A DNA stretch of 64,000 nt from Cinnamomum chago (lineage: Eukaryota > Streptophyta > Magnoliopsida > Laurales > Lauraceae). The stretch covers positions 68,577,501 to 68,641,500 of the forward strand of contig CP142452.1 in assembly GCA_038049695.1 (NCBI GenBank). The letters are read 5' to 3'. Shown here one piece after another: positions 35,270 through 48,900 of this stretch. A model generated the notes under the pieces. The model saw only the letters and a program-made list of their open reading frames with translations, did no database searches and was not told the DNA's origin. The translations under genes were made by a program, and so were the position numbers. The first letter of the stretch is position 1. Each line of letters begins with the position of its first letter.

Positions 35270-35350
35270 TATAGCAAGTTGTTGAGATGGAAAGAAAAAG
35301 AACTTGTTTTAAGATTGAAATACCATGAGTTCCGTTTCAAACTGTAGAAT
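35270..35350 (+). repeat. direct repeat flanking an L1 insertion, right copy
   Basis: Second copy of the 33228-33310 block, immediately beyond the 5' end of the L1 fragment. Possible origins are a short duplication predating the L1 or a recombination-generated repeat. Confidence 0.6.
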
Positions 35351-37285
35351 TTCCCATTTTGAACTGAAAAGTAAGCAGCCAAAACCATTTCACTCTCCTT
35401 TCAAACTGTTCCATTAATTTTAAGTAGTTGTTGGCCCCTACATTTTCTTGTGAAGGCCCATAGAATTGAAGAACGTTCTAATACGTAGACCAAACAAATT
35501 GAAAAAGAGATGGCTTGTTGGTAAGGAATCTCACTCCCATCCCTCCTACTAGGGATCGATCCCTGGTGGGAGGTTTGAACTCCTTCCTCCTGGCGAGTGA
35601 ACCAAAGCCAAAAAAAAAATTGAAGACCCAACATTTTCTAGCATTAAAATAATGTACAATGATCATCATCTAATCAATGATTTTAGTTGCAAACATAAGC
35701 TCCCAATTCTATGTAATGTCCATTCCACATTAGGAATCTCTGATTCCTAATGGGTGAACTTTTTTTTTTTTTTCATACTCCTTAGAAGTGTGTTTTAAGA
35801 GAAAAAAGGCAGTAATTGAGTACTTGATTTTTCAGGTGGGATCTCAGTGTCGTGGATCAACTGCCAAAATATATGAGGCCTTGTTATGTTGCAATTCTAA
35901 ATATTGTTGATGAAATAGAGAACGAATAGATGCCCGGAGAAAATTTCTATTGTACAACCCACTTGAAATATGAAGTAAGTCGCACACATACCACATAAAA
36001 TTCTTTTAAAATCTCTATTCCATGCTCAAAGTTCTTTCCCCCGTAAATTTTGAAACTTATGAAGCATAAATTAACAGAAGACATAATTCGCCTTCCAACT
36101 TAACATTCTTTATGTAGAGGCAGCGGCTGACCCAGGATTCTCATTTGAATGGGACTGAACTTTTACTAGATTTTGCAAAAATCCATTTTTACATTAACAA
36201 TAGCAAAAAAGAAAATATATTACATTTGAATAGACACAAAAAGTCACTCCACTCTAAAAGGAACTTTTTTTTATAATGGCCCTTAATGGTTCTTCATTTT
36301 TTGAAAGTGTCGCATGATTGTGTCATTGTCCATGCTATTAAATATATCTTCTCGATACATACAAACAAACAATCATTCATCCATTCATCTTTCATTCAAT
36401 TGCACAACCGATTCTTCATGATTTTCATAGAAAAAACTACTCTCTCAATAATAATAGTGGCAACTGGAAGGGCTAGCGCTAACTTTAAAAGAAAATTAAC
36501 TAAATGATATAGAACCAGATCCTAATTCCTCAGAAAATTAAATTAACACATCGACTCACAACCATGCATTAATAATAAATAAACTCTAAGGAGCTCCAAA
36601 GAAGCAATTATCATTATCATGTGAAAGTCAGTACCTCCTTAGGCTTAATTGTTTCCTTAAGCTCCTAATTGTTTCTCCATCATATGAATCCAACTGAGAC
36701 AACATCATAATATGGTCAAAGGAAAAAATTCAAGAAGATGAAGAAGAAGAAATAAGTAGTTAAAGCTTAATTTATATAATTTTTTGGTATTTTCTTTCCT
36801 TTAATTACAAGAAAAACACTAAAGTTCCAGCCTCCAAAGAGCTCCCTCACGCGGACAATCCATAAGTGCTTATGGAAAAGAGCATGGGTGATACCGTGGA
36901 TATGATAGGCAACAAAAAGATAAAAATAAAAGGGATCCAATGGGATACATATATCACCACCCAAAGGAAGATCAGCTCACCACCCGAGCAAGAACACCAA
37001 AGGGATACAGAAATCACCACTCAAAACAGAGCAAGAGAACCGCTCACCATTCTAAGGAATCCACCTAAGAGATACAGAAACGGGAAGCTAGCCACCTATC
37101 GGAATCCACCGAAGGATAATACAATATTGCACTAAGCCGGTTATATTTATCTGTCAACTGCTTCCTTTGTTGGTATGGGAGAAGAGGCAACTATAGAAGC
37201 ATTTGATTGGCTGAAGACCCGTCCTAAGTTTATGATGGATTCAAGCTTAATTGGTCGGCTCAGTGATGATATCCAATCAAATGAG

Positions 37286-38556
37286 GTAAAATCTAATGTA
37301 TATAATTTTTTATTATAGTTCTAAAAATTCGAGTGACTTGTGTGAAAATTGGGAACCAGATGTTAGAGGTTCAATTTTTGGGGTTCTACTTTGGAAAAAT
37401 CCTAACCGTTAGATAAAGTGAGAAGGTTCCCAAATTCTGCATCATCAATCAAAGCGTCCCACAGTCTTCAACACTGCTACTAAAGGGGCATTTGGAAACT
37501 CTAAACATAAGCTCTTACTTTATGATTCAGAGCTTATTTTATATATTAGAGGTTTTAGTAAGCCTCCAATTGTACTTTCTATTTTAAAATCTTATTAATA
37601 AATTAGAACCTTATCCTTAAAAAATAAGAGGTTTTAAAAATCCTGAAATTTGGCTATTTCTCATGAAGGGTCCCCGCAAGTTGTACATCACAAATGAGGT
37701 CCATCAGGACCTTTTTCCGGTTTTTTAATGTTGAAGGGAGCAACGCTAGCATCGCTCATGTCTGATAGGAGCAATGCTAGCGTCACTCGATGTGCTTTTT
37801 TAAAACATAGAACTCCTTTTGTTTATTTATTTTTTCTTATTTTTCTCCTCTTCTCCCACCTATTTATCCCTTTTTCTCCTATTTGTAAAGGCCAAAGGCC
37901 CGGGTTGGAAGTTTTTTTAGCCTCTCTTTCTCCGTTGGTGCCATATCTAAGACCCATGATCTAATGTTGTAAACAAACGGTTTAAACCATCAAGGGTAGA
38001 GATCGGCAGCCAGGTCGGAAGTTGCTGTAGACTACTTACCTTTGTCTTCTTCGATTTTAATGACGTAATACAAGTTTGAAAACACTTAAGATAAAATATA
38101 TCGACCTTGGGAGCAAACTTAACATTCTCACACCCATGCTCGTAACCAGCCGCGCTAAAATCCACGATACTTTGATGCTTATACGTGACTAATATATTGT
38201 CAGACCATACAACACTTGTACTAGTATTTACTAGTACACTAATACTTCTAAGATACAACTTTAGCATATCCTACTAATTAAGTCTGATATGTCATATATT
38301 TATATCAGTTTCCCCACTTTTTAACATCAAAATGTTTAAAATATAAATTTATTAATTCAGAGACTTTCTAAAGAAAATCCGAATAATCATGTTTATAGCC
38401 ATATCATAAATTTCTAAAAATGGAGGGACATACCCTGATCAACATGCCAGTGTTTATATTCATATCTGTATTGTACTATAGCTTTTAATTATAATCTCCT
38501 TATGGAATTTCTTTTACATAATGCTTAAAAAAGCTAAAAAAAAGGATTAAAATTCT
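37286..38556. other. gene-free AT-rich DNA
   Basis: No further terpene synthase exon is found on the plus strand here, which is where the last exon should be. An 8-codon-scale repeat GAGCAA-GCTAGC-TCACT occurs twice near 37738-37785. No other structure recognised. Confidence 0.45.
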
Positions 38557-38582
38557 TTATATATATATACATATATATATAT

Positions 38583-38731
38583 GGAGACGCTCCTATGAGA
38601 GATATCTCTCACTTCATATGAGAGATATGGGTGGGGGCCCTCACATTTAAGTTGTTGGCATTGGATATGAGTGTGAATGCTCACTCAATCTCTTACTTAA
38701 GGTGAGGGATATCTCTCATAAGAGCATCTTC
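38583..38731. mobile_element. foldback MITE family C in (TA)n
   Basis: Arms carry GAGAGATATCTCTCAC near the left end and its complement near the right (GTGAGGGATATCTCTC), with CGCTCCTATGAG against CTCATAAGAGCATC at the tips. It is bounded by (AT)n at about 38557-38582 and 38732-38755 and shares the second tract with MITE A copy 2, the same arrangement as B next to A at 25.6-26.2 kb. Confidence 0.8.
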
Positions 38732-38756
38732 TATATATATATATATATATATATAA

Positions 38757-39131
38757 AAGTAACGCTCTCCTAAGCTCAAGCTCAGGATAAAATTTCGTAA
38801 GCTCATGCTTGTGGGGCTTATGTTTGGTTAATTCAAATGAACGAAACACATGACACCCCCTAAATTGCACATGTCCACCAACTTTCGATCAGATCCGAGT
38901 TTAGTGAACCGTTGGATTGACTATGTATTGATCTAAATGGACTATTGACCATTAAACTATTGGACCCATATGAAGATGATAGAAATCACAATTGGAGCTA
39001 AATTTTTGTAGAGAGGAGGATCTCAGGGAGTCCTTTAAATTCCCCCCATCCCCATAAGGTCCCCAAGTGGGCCCCACCACATACTTGAGTTTACTTTATT
39101 CTAAGCTTGAGCTTAGGAGAACTAGCCCTTA
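38757..39131. mobile_element. MITE family A, copy 2, flanked by (TA)n
   Basis: Same ends (CTCCTAAGCTCAAGCTC ... GCTTGAGCTTAGGAG) and same interior order as 25588-25968, including CGTAAGCTCATGCTTGTGGGG, ACCGTTGGATTGACTATGTA and GTGGGCCCCACCACA. Length is about 375 bp. Two copies in 13 kb show a recently active family. Confidence 0.85.
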
Positions 39132-39431
39132 CTATATAAGAGATAATTAGCGAAAGGTCCCTCATATAGGACTTGTAAGGCCTCCAGTCCATCAACTTTT
39201 CTTTTAAGGCCTGTAGTCCATGCAACTGGACATATTTTGGCGAGAAGTCCCTGGATATAATTCTCATGACTAATTTACCCTTTCATCTGTTTTAGGCATA
39301 AAATTTTAAATTTTCAAATTTCAAATTTTGTATTATCCATCTTCTTCTTCAACCCAAAGTCTTACGTCGTCGGATTGGATTCGCAAGAAAGGAGAAAAAA
39401 TGTTCATCTTTTTCGTTCTATCTCCGAATAG

Positions 39432-40190
<759 letters not shown>

Positions 40191-40283
40191 TCCGGATCTC
40201 GCAGAGGAAGAAGAAGATGACTTAGAGGGTCGGTTCCAGTCCAGGTGAGGTCGGGTCAAGTTTGACCTGGTTTCAAAGCCCAA

Positions 40284-41105
40284 AAGCAAATTTATCTGAG
40301 TTTTTGAGAAATTTATCTATGTTTTTGACGAATATATGAGTTCCCGACAAATTTAATTGAGTTTTTGGAAAATTTATCTGAGTTTTTAACAAATTTATCC
40401 GAGTTTCTAACAAATTTATCTTCATTTTGAAAATTTATCTGAGTTCTGGCACAAATTTATCTGAGTTCTGGACAAATTTAACTGAATTCTAAACAAATTT
40501 ATCTGAGTTTTTTGCAAATTTATTTGAGTTCTGAAATAAATTTCTTTACGTTCTGGACAAATCTATCTGAGTTTTGGCTAATTTATCTGAGTTATGGGAC
40601 AAATTTATCTGAGTTTGGACAAATTTATCCGAGTTTGTGGCAAATGTATTTGCGTTTTTCTAAATTTATTTACACTTTTTTTAAATTTATTTGGATCTTT
40701 TAAAATTGATTTTCATCTTTTGAAAATTATTTGCGTCTTTTTAAATTGATTTTCATCTTTTGAAAATTTTTAGATTTTTTGAAATTTATTTGGTCTTTTT
40801 AAATTTCTCTATTTCTTTTGATATTATAGTATTTTTTGAAATTTATTTGCGTTATTTCAAATTTATTTGTATTTTTTGAAATTAGTTTTTGTTTTTTTTT
40901 AGAGTTTAATTTTGTCTTTTTTAATTTTATTTACATCTTTTGAAATTTATTTTCGTCTTTTGAAATTTATTTACATTTTTTTAAATTTATTTTTGTATTT
41001 TGAAATTTATTTGGATCTTTTGAAATTTATTTGCGTGTTTGAAATTTATTTCATTTTTAGAAATTTATTTGAAATTTGTTTCCTGGTTTTTGAACTTTAT
41101 TTGAA
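40284..41105 (+). repeat. AT-rich degenerate minisatellite, about 20-24 bp unit
   Basis: The first half (40284-40640) repeats ACAAATTTATCTGAGTTTT with variants; the second half (40640-41105) repeats TTTTGAAATTTATTTGCGTC with variants. The two units look related by gradual drift. There are roughly 35-40 units. The frames across it are low-complexity artefacts. Confidence 0.8.
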
Positions 41106-41599
41106 AATCTCATTAGTGAAATTTTATTAATCGTGACTAATTTAATGGTAGTTGACCATTATTAATGGCTTATCCCACTAATCATGGGATATGATTTGAA
41201 GAAAGAGTAAATTAGACACTTTAGGTTTTCAAATTTGGAAAAAGGACCTTTCACACTATAAAAAAAGATTGTGGACCTAAGGCAATAAAGTGAAATGTTT
41301 AGGGACCTCTCGCCGAATCCCCCTATATATAACTGCATAACATTTCATACTACTTTCTTTTTTCCTTTTCTTTTTCATTCGATTTTCCTAAAAAAGGAAT
41401 TGTATGAAAAACCGTGCAAACGCTGATCCAAGACTTTTTTTTTTTATCGGTTTCATGATTTCGAGGACTTTTTGGGCCTTTCCAAATTGTCTCCCCTTTT
41501 CTCTTTTTGCAAAAATCTTGTTTTATTTTTATTAAAGCCATCATTTGTACTTGAACAATATTTACAGTGGGCAAATATAATTGAGGACGGTAGGTCCCA

Positions 41600-41740
41600 C
41601 ATAGGGCGTAGCGTTAGTAAAGCGGAAATCCAGAACCTGTTTTGGCAGCTCGAATTCACTATTCAGCACCTGCAACTCCAAGCAAGCCTCATTTTCTCTC
41701 CCTCAATCGCTTGTCACAGTCCGAGATAAGAAGGAAAGAG
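41600..41740 (+). other. probable 5' UTR exon of the L47 gene
   Basis: A good donor AAAGAG|GTAAGA lies at 41740/41741, and an acceptor TTATGTTGCAG ends at 42924, 17 bp before the L47 start codon. The implied intron 41741-42924 is 1,184 bp. The transcription start is not visible and the left border is a guess. A CT-rich stretch just before the donor is leader-like. Confidence 0.4.
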
Positions 41741-42941
41741 GTAAGATTTCTTCCTCTCAATCTCTACAACTTGTTCCCAGAACGAACCCAACTTTTCATT
41801 TCGCCTCTCTACTAGTCGGCAACATAGAAAAATCTGTTCTTTGTCTCATTCCTTTCTTTAAAAATCTTTTCTTTGATTCATTCCTTTCTCTGTAACGCCA
41901 TGATGAGAGGGTTCTCCATCTGTTAAGGCCCTCCTTTTTTTGAATCTTCAAATGAATTTTGAAAAACCCATGTATGGTTGATACACTAGCTTTGGTGGTT
42001 TTTTTTTTTTTTTTAAATTAATTCCAAAGTGTGTTTTACTTTTCTATCTGTAGAACTTGGTAGAGTTGTTGATGGTAAGATTCTCCAAATGGGTTTTTCT
42101 TTATACCCTATAACTGAAGTGGTTTGGTTTAAAAAATTATATATTTTTCTGTGGGGTGTTCAATAAAATGAAAGTGTTTGTTGCTTGCAATGTGTTTGAT
42201 GAAATGCCTGAGAGTGATTTGTTTTGTGGCATTTGATGACTGGGTTCTTGGGTGGTGGTGGGGGTGGGGTGGGGCTTGTATTTGAACTGCAGAGTTGCTA
42301 GGAAAAAAAAACACTTATATTTTAATGATAGAAATGGGATTTTGATTTAGTGATTTGGGGCTCTTGTGTCTGTTTCATTTCTTCCTTTGTTTTTCTTCCT
42401 GGAAACTTCAGTTGAATGTGCAGTGATTTGTGTTCCGGAGCTAGCATATCACTTTGCTTTTTCAGAGATTTTGATTGGATTTTTTTCTATGTTGCAATTC
42501 CATTTCCATGCCAGAACATCATGTCAACCTTCATGGGAGTTTTAAACTATAACAATGTGAATTTTCCGTTTGATGCAAACTGCATTCCTCATACTTCAGT
42601 TTAAGATTACAGTGATTACCTAACAGTAGCGATTAGCTAACAGTTCTGCTCATTGCATGATGGTTGTTTGGCAGGGCTACCTTGAATATATTTACGTCTA
42701 AAACACTGTAGCCCTTAAGAATAGATAATTTTCATATCTTTCATTTTTTGGACTTTTTTCTTATAGTTTGAAAATAAAAGGGAACGAAACAGAATAATAC
42801 AATGATTTGCTGTTTTTGGTCATTGATAATGGTTTTAAGCCTGGCTATTACGGGTACCAAACTGTGTTTCTGAACCATGCTCAATACTGTTTTAAGTTTG
42901 AATATACAAGACCTTATGTTGCAGCAATCTGGTTGATCGAT

Positions 42942-45900
42942 ATGTTCTTATCAAGAGTTTTCGGGAGGAGACTCTGCACTGCAGTCAGATCAGAAGCTTC
43001 TGCTGCCGCTGCCGCCACTTCAGCTAAGACAACACACAACCCTCTTGAGGAGTTCTTTGAGGCAGACAGAAGTCCAGATGAGGACAAACCTGTTGTCTAC
43101 GGTAATACATTTTCAGTTTCATGAAGTTGACATGTTAGGTTTTCTAAATGATAAATGAATTGGATAGTCTTTATTTTCATGGAAATTGGCACAGTTTTCT
43201 TCCGTTTTGTGTTTTATTCGACCTTAATATTAATTTTTTATGCTGACAAGTTTAAGTATTTACTTAAAAAAATGTTTAGCTCAGTTTCATGGTTTGTATT
43301 AATCGTGCATATCTGGTGGACATTTGTATTTGATATTGTTCTTGGTCAGATAAAAAATAGGGAAGAATACGAAAATCTGTCATTTACAATTTAGGTAATA
43401 TTAGCCAAAACCTATGTACTTTGATGCTGCTTAAACCTCGATTTTTCATAAACAGTATCAAAGGTCTTGGCTTCTTTTTACTTTAAGGTAGAGCTAGTGT
43501 TTTGCTTTAGGGTGAAGACTTGCCCTTATCTATTTGAGAAAGACTCCTGTATTATTCTTACACAAAGAAGAACTTTGTGACAGCTTGATCAACAGTGAAA
43601 ATCGAAATACTCATTAGGCACATGCACATCCTGATTCATCCAAACAAAACAATAAATGAAAGAAATCAGAAAACCTTTCAACTAATGAAAGTCACATCAC
43701 AACAAAAACATCAAGAAATCTACTCTCCCATGAAATTACTCCAGTAACTCAATTCTCAAGTTATTATCCAGCTTACTTCCCACAACTTAATTTTTTATAC
43801 TTGATAGTGGCAACCAATTCCATGTGATCTATGCACGTCTATCAATTCTACCACCTCTATAGGCCAGATGCATCTCCATATATTCTTCTATTTTGCTTTT
43901 CCAAATCTCCTAAGAAAAGGCAGCAACAACAAATTCCTTATCATCTTTCTCTTGGAGCAAGAACAGTCACTCGACATTATCCCATCCATTGGAGTTCACT
44001 GCATGAGTTTTACTTTTTCACTAATTCCTCCTTGGGGCCATGTTTATTCACCCCATAATCTAACATGCCCCTTCTGACTGATTCATTCAAATTTACAAGT
44101 CTTGGTTTGTATCCCTTTTCTTCTTGTTCCTTATAAAGCTTCACTGCTTTGTGCATGGTTTTTCCCCCCTCTAGTTTAATATGAAGATGACCGAAATAAT
44201 CAAAGCCATTCCTGAATTCCTTTTTTGCTGACAATATATTTAATATTTCCCTTAAATCATGTTCTGTTCAGGGCTAATAAATTTGTTGAGTGTTCCAAAT
44301 TCCAATGCATAACCTTTGTTATTAACGTTGTTGATGCCTTAATCAAGATTAGCAAATTCATTACCCGTTTTGCAGTTTACATAAAATCCGGTCACAACAT
44401 TTGGTGTGTATATTGTATAACAGTCATCTCTTATTGATAACATCTTTTTATCAATAACCAGAACTTTAATGCTAAGAAGCAAAAACTACATAAAGGAAAA
44501 GAAACATAAGCAAATAAAGGGAGTAACATAGAAGCCTTATACCAAAACCCTCCTTACACTTAAAAAAACCCATCAATTATAAACATTAGGAACATTATTA
44601 TTATTACCCAGTGTGGGTCTTGCCGAAGCAGGATTATGAGAGGGTCCAGCCTGGAGACAAACCTAATCTTTGGCAATTTTGCACCAATTGGTTACTTGTA
44701 GGGTCTCGAACCTGTGTTTTCACGCATGACACTCGAGACTTTTACCATTTCACAAAAGCAATGAGCTATATATATGTATCATCATCATCATCAAAGCCTT
44801 GTCCCAACTATGTTGGGGTCGGCTACTCGAAATTTATTTTTCCATTCCGATCTATCTTGAGTCATATCCTCAGATAAGTTACACTTATTCATATTTATTT
44901 TTACTACCTCCATCCACGTCCTCTTTGGCCTACTACTTCCCCTTGGTGGGCCATCAACTTTCATAACTAAACTTTTCCTTACCGGCGCCATTGCCAGCCT
45001 ACATTGGACATGTCCAAACCATCTCAAACGGGTTTTTATAATTTTATCCCCTATTGTTGCTACCCCTAAATGCTTTCGAAAGCGCTCATTTCTAATTTTA
45101 TCATTCCTAGTTTTACCACACATCTACCTCAACATTCTCATCTCTGCTACATCCATTTTGTGCATATATTGTTTTTTGGTTGGTCAACATTATGTTCCAT
45201 AGGTCATAGCGGGTCTAATTGTTGTCCTGTAAAATTTTCCCTTCAATTTTGTTGGCATTTTTCGATCACAAAGCACTCCAGAAGTAAGTCTCCACTTCAA
45301 CCATCCCGCTTTTATTCTATGTTTGACATCTTCATCAATCTCCCTCCTTCCTAATTACAGAGCCAAGGTAGCGGAAAGAATCACTTTGTGGTATCTCATG
45401 GTCTTCAATTCTCACCATAGTTTCATCTCCTTCTATATGTCCACTGAAGTTACAATCCATTTATTCCGTCTTTGTATGAGTTATTTTAAAGCCTTTAGAT
45501 TTTAAAGCCTCCTGCCATCTCTCGAGTTTTGCATTCACAATCACACCATCTTTTGATTCATCTACTGACACAATATCATCTGCAAATAACATGCATCAAG
45601 GTAGCTCTTCTTGAATATGAGCAGTTAACTCATCCATAATTAGTGCAAAGAGATAAGGACTTAGGACTGACCCCTGATGCAAACCTATGGTCACTGTGAA
45701 CTTATCTGTTTGTCCACAAGTACTTCTCACACTCGTTACTGCTCCTTTATACATGTCTTTAATAATTTTTTTTTGAATGGTATGTCTTTAATAATTTCAG
45801 TATAACCTTTTGGAACATTTCTTTATTTAAAACCCACCAAATTAAATCTCTAGGTACCCTGTCATAAGCTTTTTCTAAATCGATGAAGATATTATGTAGA

Positions 45901-48900
45901 TTTTTCCTCTTCGCTCGATTTTTTTTCATTAATTGCCTAAGTGAGAAAATAGCTTCCATCGTTGACCTCCCTGGCATAAACTTAAATTGATTTTCAGATA
46001 TCTTGGTCTTTTGTCTCAGTCTTTGCTCAATTACTCTCTTCCATAGCTTCATTATGACTCATAAGTCTAATCCCTCGATGGTTATTACAGTTTTGTATAT
46101 CTCCCTTGTTCTTATATATAGGTACTGCAACACTTCTTCTACATTCATCTTGCATTTTCTTTGTCATTAATATCTTATTGGAGAGTCTAGTTGATTAAAT
46201 CTCTCCAACTTCTTCTAAGCATTTCCAAGCCTCAATCGGGATGTCATCTAGATCTGTAGCCTTTCCTGTCTTCATTTGTTTTAATCCTTTTTTCACTTCC
46301 ACTACCCTAATTCTATGAAAAAAATATGCTTTGCTAATGAATTATCCTCTTTTGTTCTTATGTCTCCTACATAGAATTCATTTAAAAGTATGCTAAAATT
46401 TTCCCTCCACCTTTCTTTGATATCGTTGTCCTTCAGTAGAACCTTTTGGTCCTTGCTGTTAATACATTTGATATGATCTAAGTCCCTACTTTTCATTTCT
46501 CTTATTTTTGCAAGCTTAAAAATATTCTTCTTTCCTTCTCTTGTTCCCAACCTATTATATAAGTCATCGTATGCTTTGCACTTTGCATCATTTACTACTT
46601 TCTTAACTTCTTTCTTTGCTCTCTTGTACATCTCATAGTTTTCCATATTCCTAGTACCTTGCCAAACTTTGAAACGTCTCTTCTCCCAAACAGCTTCCTG
46701 AACATCTACACTCCACCACCCCATTTTTTTGTATTATTATTGTGTCTCTTCCCTTTTGACTCTCCAAGCACCACTTTAGCAACCTTCCTAATATAAATAG
46801 CCATTTGATTCCACATCACTATAATTTCTCCTTCAAAATTTCATTCTCCCTCATCAATTACTTTTTCCTTAAATACTGACGCTCTTTCTCCTTTCAAATC
46901 CCTCCACCTTGTTTTAGGGCACATTTTATTTACTACCCCTCTTTTTCTACTAATGCAAATATCTAAAACTACTAGCCTATATTGCGCGGTCAAACTCTAT
47001 CCTAGGATAACCTTACAATCTTTACAATCCAATTGGTCATGTTTTCCAACTAGAAAAAAGTCAATCTGGCTCCTGCGAGTTCCGCTTTTATAAGTAATTA
47101 AATGCTCTCGTCTCTTTTTAAAGCAAGTGTTTGCTATTACAAGGTCAAATGCTAATACAGAGTCCAAGATAGTGTCTCCTAACTCATTCTTTTCTCCAAA
47201 TCCTTGTCCTCCATGCACGGTCTAATATCCTCTATTATCCTTTCCTACCTGCCCATTTAAGTCCCCTCCTTTTTTTTTTTGAAATGGTAACTTGTATTGA
47301 TAGAAAAAGGAAATTACAAAAGACCTTTACCGTATAAAAGAATTATACTGAGAAGCGGCCGGGTAAAACCCCAAAAAACAGCCACCTCCCAAAAGGAGGG
47401 GAAACAGAAACATAGAGAGGGAGAGAGAATCAAGTCAAGATGAGATGACTTCCCTCCAATTGAACATGATTGCATCAGTAGAAAAGCCCCAAAAATTTGG
47501 AAGATAAGAGACCCACGAGGCAACGCAAAGTTTCAATCTAAGGATTAGATCTTTCTTTGGAGGAAGTAATCCCTTTGAACTAATCCCTTTGAAACACCTC
47601 TATTTCTCTCTTTCCAAAACGTCCAGATGCAATCCAAAAAGGATACCCGCCACATGATCTTCCCTTTGGAGGTTTGAATAGGGGTAGCCCACTGATGAAA
47701 CAGGTTTTGTAAGGACTGCGGCATGACCTAGCTACAATTGAACTCATACAGGATTGCAGACCAAAGGGCTTTCGATTGCTTGCAATGGAGCAAAAGATGA
47801 TCAATTGATTCCTCGTCCGCTAATCAGAGGGGACAAGCATTGACAAGGGTGATATGTCTCCTGCGAAGATTATCCATTGTTAAAATTTTATTTCGGAGGG
47901 CAAGCCAAGTAAAAGCGATAACTCTGGGAGGGGCCTTGATCTTCCATAAAGCTAACCAACTTCGAGAAGCCACTGAAGTGGTCGATAAGGCGGAGAAGAA
48001 GGAAGATACTGAAAAAGAACCATCACGAGAAGGGATCCATATCCTGCTGTCTTGCCCTTCTTTAGAGCCATCTATGCCATTGAGCACCTCGAAGAGATTA
48101 GATTCTTCTGCCTCGGAAAGATTCCTTCTGAAAATAGGCCACCACAATTGATTGTTAGTGCTTGTGTCGAGATAATCTCTAATCTTAGCATTTCTGTTTC
48201 TGGCACATCTGTAGAGATCAGGGAACTGAAGCGCTAAAGTGGAGTCGCTAGCCTAGACATCGTGCCAGAAGGAAATTTTCTCTCCATTGCCAACACGGTA
48301 GCGAGTCTCAAATCCATAAAGAAATCCGACTGAGTATTGTGCTGGCTGTCGGCTACCTAACGCACAACCCTCCTTTGTCCGGGCTTGGGACCGACTATGT
48401 CAAGGATACCCTAACATAGGTGGTAAATGAGAGTGCAAACAATATGTGGGATAAGGTAGCAGAGTGTATTAGGAGGGTAGGGAAAGAAGTCTTAGGAGAA
48501 TCCAAAGGGGGTGCTCCGGCACAGAAAGAGGCATGGTGGTGGAGTGAGGCCGTCCAAGATAAGATAAGAGTTAAAAGAGAGTGCTTTAAAACTTGGCAAA
48601 ATGATTGAAATGAAGCGAACTTGAAAAGGTATAAAGAAGCAAAAAGATAAACAAAAATGGTAGTTAGCGAAGCCTGTTAAAGACTCTTGATCCAAACTAG
48701 AAGCAACCAGAGTGAGAACAGAACTATACAAGAGAGAGAGACGATTTGCAATAGAATTGCATATTACTGTATATTCCTTTGAATGGACGATAGTTACATA
48801 TATAACATTGTATCTTAGATTAGTGGATCTAAATTAGATCTGATTACAAGATTACATGAATAGACAAGGAAACTAATATCTATCTAATATCTAGAGACAA

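Larger units (their letters stand above)
32719..37285 (+). pseudogene. terpene synthase pseudogene (DDxxD exon and following exons)
   Basis: Three plus-strand exons match the conserved TPS structure. Exon 32719-32937 is 219 nt, the usual length for this exon, and reads WWKDIGLAAKYPFARDR, then SIIDDNFDVDG with the Mg-binding DDxxD motif (DDNFD). Exon 35836-35974 is 139 nt, also the usual length, and reads WDLSVVDQLPKYMRPCY, but has an in-frame TAG at 35927-35929. The partial exon 37138-37285 reads GYIYLSTASFVGMGEEAT, then GRLSDDIQSNE, the start of the NSE/DTE motif; its 5' half is replaced by unrelated sequence and a frame break. The enzyme would make mono- or sesquiterpenes from prenyl diphosphates. 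N-terminal exons are absent and the last exon is inverted at 30.2-30.5 kb. It is non-functional. Confidence 0.85.
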
